64,000 nucleotides of DNA from Sulfitobacter pontiacus (lineage in GTDB: Bacteria; Pseudomonadota; Alphaproteobacteria; Rhodobacterales; Rhodobacteraceae), in assembly GCF_040790665.1 (NCBI RefSeq), contig NZ_CP160849.1:124001-188000 (forward strand), in the 5' to 3' direction. The first letter of the stretch is position 1. Each line of letters begins with the position of its first letter. The notes below the pieces were generated by a model that made no database searches, was not told where the DNA came from, and saw nothing but the letters and a program-made list of their open reading frames with translations. This document shows, one piece after another, positions 57,640 to 64,000 of this stretch. The position numbers were made by a program, and so were the translations under genes.

Positions 57640-57682
57640 GGTACATCCCTCCGGTTCAGCGCGCAGCGGCGCTACATAGCTA

Positions 57683-57698
57683 CCTATCAGTTGATAGG
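57683..57698. promoter_or_regulatory. Palindromic operator between cupin operon and tetR
   Basis: CCTATCA-GT-TGATAGG is a perfect 7-bp palindrome in the 126-bp divergent region. Related partial sites (CTATCAGTTAGATA and CTATC-n8-GATAG) follow at 57699-57712 and 57735-57752. A TTGACA on the minus strand (57726-57731) suggests the cupin promoter, so the palindrome would block transcription. It probably binds the adjacent TetR protein. Confidence 0.6.
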
Positions 57699-57765
57699 CT
57701 ATCAGTTAGATATTGCCCTCCTCGCTGTCAACACCTATCTACCACATGATAGACAGGAGCCCCAA

Positions 57766-58311
57766 ATGCCGCAGACAATGAAAGATAAAATCCTTGATGC
57801 CGCTGAAAAACGTGTCCGTGGTGCCGGTTTCTCGGCGATGAGCTTTCGCGACCTGGCAAGCGATGTCGGCATCAAGAGCGCAAGCGTTCACTATCACTTC
57901 CCGACCAAACCCGATCTGGGCGAAGCTTTGGTGGATCGCTACACCAGCCAGTTCAAAGAGCACCTTGAACAGATCGATACGGCCAGCTTGCAAACGGCGT
58001 TGGACAGCTATGTCGCGCTCTATTCTCAGGCGCTTGTCTTGGACGAAACCATCTGTCTTTGCGCAATTATGGGCGCAGAAGCGATCGGGCTGCCCAAGAA
58101 TGTTAACCAGAAAACAAAGGCATTCTTCAAAATGAACAGGCTGTGGCTGCTTGACCTGTTCCACCGCAATGGCGTCGAAAACCCCGAGGACACGTCCTGC
58201 CTCATCGTCGCGGCGCTGGAAGGCGGCATGATCGTTGCGTCATCCTCCGACGATCGTGCGATGTTCGACCAGATCGCCAAGGCCGCGATCCGAAGTATCG
58301 CCAAGATTTGA
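57766..58311 (+). CDS. TetR/AcrR family transcriptional regulator
   Basis: This 181-residue regulator has an N-terminal helix-turn-helix (about 8-52) with MKDKILDAAEKRVRGAGFSAMSFRDLASDVGIKSASVHYHFPTKPDL, whose recognition helix is IKSASVHYHF. A ligand-binding helical domain with SYVALYSQALVLDETICLC follows. The ATG at 57766 is preceded by AGGAG with 6 nt spacing; a second ATG lies at 57778. It is divergent from the cupin operon across the palindromic site and likely represses it, perhaps itself also. The ligand is unknown. Confidence 0.9.
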   Translation: MPQTMKDKILDAAEKRVRGAGFSAMSFRDLASDVGIKSASVHYHFPTKPDLGEALVDRYTSQFKEHLEQIDTASLQTALDSYVALYSQALVLDETICLCAIMGAEAIGLPKNVNQKTKAFFKMNRLWLLDLFHRNGVENPEDTSCLIVAALEGGMIVASSSDDRAMFDQIAKAAIRSIAKI

Positions 58312-58476
58312 CGTCGATATGGCAGCGCTCGGAAAATTCTAGGGCGCTATATTTCTGTTGAATAAGAACGACGGAAAGTTGGCACGTGTCCGTTTAAGGC
58401 CTAGCTTCGGCTTAGCAGCGCTTCGACCCGAAGTTGGAAGTAAAGATACCGACATCTCATGGGAGATCAGAAAATC

Positions 58477-59478
58477 ATGTCCAAGAAAACTCTCTATGGG
58501 ACAGCCGCCGCATCGGTTGTGCTGGCCGCCGCATCCCTAATCTATTCGCCTTCATCGGCTCAGAATGCGCAACAGTCGAATGACACTGCGACGGTCGTCG
58601 AAGCGGCAAATTGGGCAGGTCATGTCAAGATCACGGTCGATGCTGACGCAAAGACATTCCGCTTTCAATCCAACGGCATCCCGGACCACGGTTTCGCGGA
58701 ACAATATCTGATTCCAAGCGATCCAAACGATCAACCTTTTGCCGACAAGCCGCTGGAGTTCTTTGACGTGCAGAACTCTGCCGACTACTTCAAAGAGACC
58801 GAGATCGACGCGAAAATCACAACGCAGCCGGTCTATTCGGATACATCAACGGACACCTCGCTGGGGAGAATTGGCGTGGCCTTGAGTGGCGCACAGATTT
58901 TCAACGACTATGAGAACCCCGACCGCTCCGTCGTTGCGATTGACGATCAGGTTGTTCATGATCACGTGGCATTTCTGGACAACTGCAACGGGCACACGCT
59001 CGTGGACGGGACGAATTACCACTATCATGGCATCCCTGTCTGTATCGCAGAGGCCGCGGCGCAGGCCGGGCAACATTCGCGGATGATCGGTGTTTTGGCC
59101 GACGGCTTTCCGGTCTATGGCAACAATGATGTCGGTGGTATTGTCGTGGTGAATGACGATCTGGATGCGTGCAGCGGCCACTCCGGCCCGACACCTGAAT
59201 TCCCGGAAGGGATTTACCACTACCATCTCACGGCAGATGAAGCGCCCTATATGATCGACTGCTACCATGGTGAGGTCGACGTGGCCGCGAACAATGGCCC
59301 CGGTGGCGGTGGTGCCGCACCGGATTTTGCCGCAGTTGCCGATCAACTGGGCATCACAGAGGCTGAATTGGTCGGGGCACTTGGTGACACGCGCCCGCCG
59401 GACTTTGCCGCGGCAGCTCTGGCACTTGGCGTCAGCGAAGCCGACCTGCGCGCAGCTATGCCCGCACCCGGCCAGTAA
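58477..59478 (+). CDS. Exported YHYH domain protein
   Basis: This 333-residue protein has a signal peptide (about 1-29, ending SSAQ) and a YHYH domain with the motif at residues 181-184 (NYHYHGIP) and 247-250 (IYHYHLT). Several Cys (170, 189, 232, 262) could form disulfides. The last 50 residues hold two near-repeats, PDFAAVADQLGITEAELVGAL and then PPDFAAAALALGVSEADLRAAM. YHYH proteins are exported and of unknown role; the histidines suggest metal or redox function. It starts a two-gene run with the His/Met-rich protein 12 nt downstream. GGGAG lies 11 nt before the ATG. Confidence 0.85.
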   Translation: MSKKTLYGTAAASVVLAAASLIYSPSSAQNAQQSNDTATVVEAANWAGHVKITVDADAKTFRFQSNGIPDHGFAEQYLIPSDPNDQPFADKPLEFFDVQNSADYFKETEIDAKITTQPVYSDTSTDTSLGRIGVALSGAQIFNDYENPDRSVVAIDDQVVHDHVAFLDNCNGHTLVDGTNYHYHGIPVCIAEAAAQAGQHSRMIGVLADGFPVYGNNDVGGIVVVNDDLDACSGHSGPTPEFPEGIYHYHLTADEAPYMIDCYHGEVDVAANNGPGGGGAAPDFAAVADQLGITEAELVGALGDTRPPDFAAAALALGVSEADLRAAMPAPGQ

Positions 59479-59490
59479 AGACCGGATCTG

Positions 59491-59994
59491 GTGGAAAAAC
59501 TCGCCTATGCCATAATCGGGGCGTCGATGGCTGTCGTGGTCATGACGCTTTTTCCGATGTCGCGCGCCCCCATGTCACCTGACATCGGCAAGGCAACGAT
59601 GGATATGGCTAGCGCGCCCGGCGCGGTGCCAGCGCACCGGCATCCTCCGCGCGACGTCTCTGCCGAACTGCCACAGCCAAGCGTCACGCATCTGGTATTT
59701 CCTGACGTGATGGGCGGGTATAATGTTCAGATCCTGCCCGTTCATTTCAAGTTCACACCCGCAGCGATCAATCACGCACCGAAAGACAACGAAGGTCATG
59801 CCCATATCTATGTGAATGGCGTGAAAATAGCGCGGGTCTATTCCAACTGGTATCATCTGTCGGGCACCTCACTGGTGCCGGGCGAGAATGAAGTCAGAGT
59901 GACATTGAACGCAAATGATCACAGCGCGTGGTCGGTGAACGGCGTTCCAATTTCATCAACCGTCAAGGTTTTCATCCCCGAGGCCACCCCATAG
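59491..59994 (+). CDS. Exported or membrane-anchored His/Met-rich protein
   Basis: This 167-residue protein has one N-terminal hydrophobic helix (about 4-22), a Met-rich segment (MSRAPMSPDIGKATMDMA), a HRHPP motif at 49-52, and a C-terminal beta-sandwich-like domain. There NEGHAHIYVNGVKIARVYSNWYHL has histidines at 103, 105 and 122. GENEVRVTLNANDHSAW completes the domain. The shape resembles DUF4399 or CopC-like domains, but family membership is uncertain. Nine His and many Met suggest copper or similar metal binding. The GTG start at 59491 is 12 nt after the YHYH gene stop. Confidence 0.7.
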   Translation: MEKLAYAIIGASMAVVVMTLFPMSRAPMSPDIGKATMDMASAPGAVPAHRHPPRDVSAELPQPSVTHLVFPDVMGGYNVQILPVHFKFTPAAINHAPKDNEGHAHIYVNGVKIARVYSNWYHLSGTSLVPGENEVRVTLNANDHSAWSVNGVPISSTVKVFIPEATP

Positions 59995-60255
59995 GTCGCC
60001 CCTTCAACAAAACGCCGAGCCTCTTGTTGCGCATGCCCGATATTCCGCAGGTAGATCTCGTCGGTTCGCGGCCGCATACGATTAGGATCAAGCCCTTTTT
60101 CTTCGATAGCCGGCCTCGAAACCTGCATTCCTGAACAAGCCGTCAATTATCCGATGGCCCCGATCAAACAATCAGTCACGCGCCACAATCTGGACCAGAG
60201 CAGACTGAAACACCGCAATCATTACCCATGCGGCGCTCCTTCCCCATAAACGCAG
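59995..60255. other. Intergenic region with a possible decayed gene fragment
   Basis: The 261 bases between the His/Met-rich gene and the murD stop hold no clear gene. On the minus strand a short frame (60000-60146) reads AIEEKGLDPNRMRPRTDEI, which resembles real protein, but it has no start signal and I cannot assign it. Confidence 0.25.
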
Positions 60256-61659
60256 TTACGTGTCCGTCAGATGCTTCTGGACCTGCGCGACAAAATCCTC
60301 TCCGCGGCGCTCGAAACTGTCGTATTGGTCAAAGCTCGCCGCCGCAGGGGCCAGCAGAACAACGTCCCCCGCCTCTGCATCCTCGACCGCGCGTGCAACC
60401 GCGACGTCCATCGTGCCACAGACCTCGGCCTCGACCCCCAGTTTCATGGCAAACTGCGCCGCCTCGCGCCCGATCACATAGGCTTTGCGCACTGTCTCCA
60501 GCGGTTCTGACAAACTGCCCAAACCGCCCTCTTTCTCAAGCCCGCCGCAGATCCAGCGGATGTTCCTGAACGCCGCCAGTGCCTTGACCGCACTGTCTAC
60601 ATTGGTCGCCTTGCTGTCGTTGACGAAGCGCACGCCGCCCGCCTCGCCCACGGTCTGGCTGCGGTGCGGCAGGCCGCCAAAGGAATGGAACGCCGCTTCG
60701 ATGATCTTGGGCGCGAACCCCAGTGTGCGACAGGCGGCATAGGCGGCACAGGCGTTCTGGTGGTTATGCGCCCCGGGCAAGCCGGTAATGCTGCGCAGAT
60801 CGATGGACCCGATCTGCTTGCCGCCGCGATATTCCGACAAGAAGCCTTTGCGCGCGAAGACCTGCCAACCAAGACCCGTGAGCTTGCGGTCCACCGACAC
60901 GCGGATCACCCGGTCGTCGGCCGCCCCTTCGCTGAGCTGTCCCGCCAGAAAACGCCCTTCGGGTTCATCCACGCCAATGACGGCACGATCCGGCCCGCCT
61001 TCAGCAAAGAGCCGCCGTTTGGCCGCGAAGTAGCCCCCCATGCCCGCATGACGATCCAGATGATCGGGGCTAAGGTTGGTGAAGACGGCGACATCCGGCG
61101 TCAAGTTGCGCGCCAGATCGGTCTGGTAGCTCGACAGCTCCAGCACCACGACCTCGCCGTCAATGGCGGGCTCTATGTCCAGCACACCGCGACCGATGTT
61201 TCCCGCCAGCTGCGTCGGACGACCCGCGTGTTTGAGAATGTGATGCACCAACGCCGAGGTGGTGGATTTCCCGTTCGACCCGGTGATCGCGATGATCTTG
61301 GGCACCACGTCAAAATTATCCCAGGCCAGCGTCGCGAAGCTTTGAAAGAACAGCCCGATGTCATTGTCCACCGGCACACCTGCGTCCTGCGCGGCGACAA
61401 TCACCGGGTTCGGTGCCGGATAAAGATGCGGAATGCCGGGCGATACGATCAGCCGCGCGATGTCATCAAAGACGCCGGCCTTGCCCAGATCCACACAATC
61501 GAACCCTTCGGCCTGCGCGGCGGCGCGGGCGGCGGGGTTGTCATCCCAACAGATAGGCACAGCACCCCCGGCGGCCAGCGCACGGGCCGCCGACAGCCCC
61601 GACCGCCCGAGCCCCAGAATGGCGACCTTTGCGCCGGTCAAACCTTGAACTGGTATCAT
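60256..61659 (-). CDS. murD: UDP-N-acetylmuramoylalanine-D-glutamate ligase
   Basis: This 467-residue Mur ligase adds D-glutamate to UDP-MurNAc-L-Ala. The UDP-binding N-terminus [18 protein letters not shown], the ATP motif [11 protein letters not shown] near residue 120 and the [15 protein letters not shown] segment near 345 are typical. The ATG at 61659 has AGGAG upstream; the frame is open to 61758 but that part overlaps glsA signals. It is divergent from glsA and separated from ftsW by the accessory insert. Confidence 0.96.
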   Translation of the reverse strand: MIPVQGLTGAKVAILGLGRSGLSAARALAAGGAVPICWDDNPAARAAAQAEGFDCVDLGKAGVFDDIARLIVSPGIPHLYPAPNPVIVAAQDAGVPVDNDIGLFFQSFATLAWDNFDVVPKIIAITGSNGKSTTSALVHHILKHAGRPTQLAGNIGRGVLDIEPAIDGEVVVLELSSYQTDLARNLTPDVAVFTNLSPDHLDRHAGMGGYFAAKRRLFAEGGPDRAVIGVDEPEGRFLAGQLSEGAADDRVIRVSVDRKLTGLGWQVFARKGFLSEYRGGKQIGSIDLRSITGLPGAHNHQNACAAYAACRTLGFAPKIIEAAFHSFGGLPHRSQTVGEAGGVRFVNDSKATNVDSAVKALAAFRNIRWICGGLEKEGGLGSLSEPLETVRKAYVIGREAAQFAMKLGVEAEVCGTMDVAVARAVEDAEAGDVVLLAPAAASFDQYDSFERRGEDFVAQVQKHLTDT

Positions 61660-61705
61660 GCCTGCTCTCCTGTTAGCGATGACCCTGAAACTTTCGGAGC
61701 CCCTT

Positions 61706-62617
61706 ATGCCCCCTCTGCCAGAGATTTTAGCCCAGCTCAACGCCGACATGCGCGCCACGGATGACTGGGGAGACGTGGCAGCCTATATCCCGCAGCTGGC
61801 CTCTGTCGATCCTGCGCAATTCGGTATCGCGATCACCACCGCGGACGGCGAGGTCTTTACCGCCGGGGATGCCGATACGCCATTTTCCGTGCAATCCATC
61901 ACCAAGGTCTTCACCCTTGCCATCGCCCTTGGACGGTCAGGCGACCAGCTGTGGAAGCGCGTGGGCCGCGAGCCATCGGGGCGTGCATTCAATTCCATTG
62001 TGCAGCTTGAGGCCGAACAGGGCCGCCCGCGCAACCCCTTCATCAACGCCGGTGCCATTGTCACCACGGACGAGGTGCTCACGGGCCGCGAACCGCGCGA
62101 GACCTTGGCCGAAATCCTGCAATTCGTGCGCGCCGCCGCCAGTGACGACGACATCCACATCAACGAAACCGTCGCGGCCTCTGAAACCGCCCATGGCCAC
62201 CGCAACTTTGCCCTGGCGCATTTTCTGGCCTCCTGCGGAAATCTGAACAATCCGCCGGAGAAGACGCTCGGCACGTATTTCCACCACTGCGCCATCGACA
62301 TGTCCGCGCGGCAACTGGCCATGGCCGGACGGTTCCTGATCGAAACCGACAAGCTGCCCCGCATGATCCTGCCGCCCCGCATCCGGCGTCTCAATGCGCT
62401 GATGCTGACCTGCGGGCATTATGACGGGTCGGGCGATTTTGCCTACCGCGTAGGGCTTCCGGCGAAATCCGGTGTGGGCGGCGGTATCCTTGCCATTGTC
62501 CCCGGCCGCGCCAGCATCGCCGTCTGGTCGCCGGGTCTGAACCGCTATGGCAACTCGAAAAAAGGCACCCAGGCCATGGCCCGCCTCGCGCGCGAAATGG
62601 GCTGGTCGATCTTCTGA
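61706..62617 (+). CDS. glsA: Glutaminase
   Basis: This 303-residue serine-dependent glutaminase converts glutamine to glutamate and ammonia. The SxxK motif lies in [22 protein letters not shown] and the C-terminal [12 protein letters not shown]-type motif ([20 protein letters not shown]) complete the glutaminase signature, and the length is usual. The ATG at 61706 has GGAG seven nt upstream. It lies on the opposite strand between murD and mraY, which is unusual in this cluster; its start is only 46 bp from that of murD. Confidence 0.93.
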   Translation: MPPLPEILAQLNADMRATDDWGDVAAYIPQLASVDPAQFGIAITTADGEVFTAGDADTPFSVQSITKVFTLAIALGRSGDQLWKRVGREPSGRAFNSIVQLEAEQGRPRNPFINAGAIVTTDEVLTGREPRETLAEILQFVRAAASDDDIHINETVAASETAHGHRNFALAHFLASCGNLNNPPEKTLGTYFHHCAIDMSARQLAMAGRFLIETDKLPRMILPPRIRRLNALMLTCGHYDGSGDFAYRVGLPAKSGVGGGILAIVPGRASIAVWSPGLNRYGNSKKGTQAMARLAREMGWSIF

Positions 62618-62647
62618 CGCCACCACCTCTTCCTGCCTCCCCCGCCC

Positions 62648-62712
62648 TTCATTTTGCCAAATAAACTCCGGGGGACGCGGCCCCTTGGCCGCGCGGGGGC
62701 TGGCCCCCGTCC
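62648..62712 (+). repeat. Gene-end repeat, copy C
   Basis: TTCATTTTGCCAAATAAACT followed by CCGGGGGA, then two G/C-rich hairpins (GCGGCC-CCTT-GGCCGC and CGGGGGC-TG-GCCCCCG). It is the clearest copy of the repeat and lies after glsA and beyond the mraY terminator. Confidence 0.55.
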
Positions 62713-62717
62713 GCCAT

Positions 62718-62748
62718 AAAAAAAGCGCGCCACATCCCTGCAGCGCGC
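62718..62748 (-). terminator. Rho-independent terminator of mraY
   Basis: On the minus strand GCGCGCTGCA and TGTGGCGCGC pair over 10 bp with two G-T pairs and a 4-nt loop, followed by seven T. It lies about 31 nt after the mraY stop, so the mraY transcript ends here rather than running on to murD. Confidence 0.85.
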
Positions 62749-62779
62749 CCTCTTGTTTCTTACCGCCTTGATAAACTGC

Positions 62780-63862
<1,083 letters not shown>

Positions 63863-63893
63863 CGTACGCGTCCTAACTCAAAATCTTGTGGGC

Positions 63894-64000
63894 TTAGCCC
63901 TGTCGTTCATTCTGGACCGGATGGCCCATTTTGCGGATCGCGTCAACGATCAGCCCTAGTTTCATGGACAAGGAGCCTTTGGCGAGCACAACATCGCCAC
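63894..64000 (-). CDS. murF: UDP-MurNAc-tripeptide-D-alanyl-D-alanine ligase (C-terminal end)
   Basis: Only the last 35 or so codons are present, and the gene continues past the right edge. The reading GDVVLAKGSLSMKLGLIVDAI, then RKMGHPVQNERQG, matches the MurF C-terminus, where GDVVLxKGS is the conserved end of the ligase. The stop TAA lies 31 nt before the mraY start. Together they confirm the murF-mraY order of the dcw cluster. Confidence 0.85.
   Translation of the reverse strand, partial: GDVVLAKGSLSMKLGLIVDAIRKMGHPVQNERQG

Overview
The window looks like a contiguous chromosomal segment of a marine Roseobacter-clade alphaproteobacterium (Rhodobacteraceae, possibly close to Sulfitobacter). 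This rests on high GC, dense core genes, paired CobS/CobT, tandem DUF2484 genes inside the mur/fts cluster, a fused double-ATPase peptide transporter beside an ArgE-like peptidase, and a gene-end repeat of a kind I associate with this family. I see no tRNA or rRNA genes, CRISPR array, phage genes or intact insertion sequence.

Left part (1-33.4 kb): a peptide ABC transporter divides around position 2300-2500, with ATPase and M20 peptidase on minus and binding protein and two permeases on plus. A YeeE/YedE sulfur-transport protein, a DUF3422 protein and a persulfide-dioxygenase-like MBL protein follow, then pntAB. Next come an SDR dehydrogenase, a class-I amidotransferase-like hydrolase, a GlcG-like protein and malate synthase G, with a DUF2256 zinc-finger gene just upstream. 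Housekeeping genes follow: pepN, a lytic transglycosylase, gatB, a thioesterase, bolA, a J-domain protein, cobS, cobT and an M24B aminopeptidase.

Middle part (33.4-51.7 kb): an RTX protein, a ClC channel, recN, bamD and lpxC lead into the division and cell-wall (dcw) cluster on the minus strand. In transcription order the cluster runs murF, mraY, murD, ftsW, murG, murC, three small membrane genes, murB, ddl, ftsQ, ftsA, ftsZ. Many junctions are 4-bp overlaps.

Right part (51.7-64 kb): the dcw cluster is split. glsA sits between mraY and murD on the opposite strand, and about 8.6 kb lies between murD and ftsW. That insert holds a peroxiredoxin-like gene, an HI0933-family flavoprotein, an NTF2-like gene, a DUF2938-like remnant, a frameshifted MFS transporter, an FAD amine oxidase, an internally deleted SDR gene, a cupin protein, a divergent TetR regulator with a palindromic operator, a YHYH protein and a His/Met-rich exported partner. 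Several genes there are broken, which suggests a decaying accessory segment.

The best candidates for undescribed biology are the YHYH/His-Met-rich exported pair, the three overlapping small membrane genes between murC and murB, the broken cupin-SDR-amine oxidase operon, a recurrent gene-end repeat, and a long inverted repeat upstream of malate synthase. None is a proven new system.
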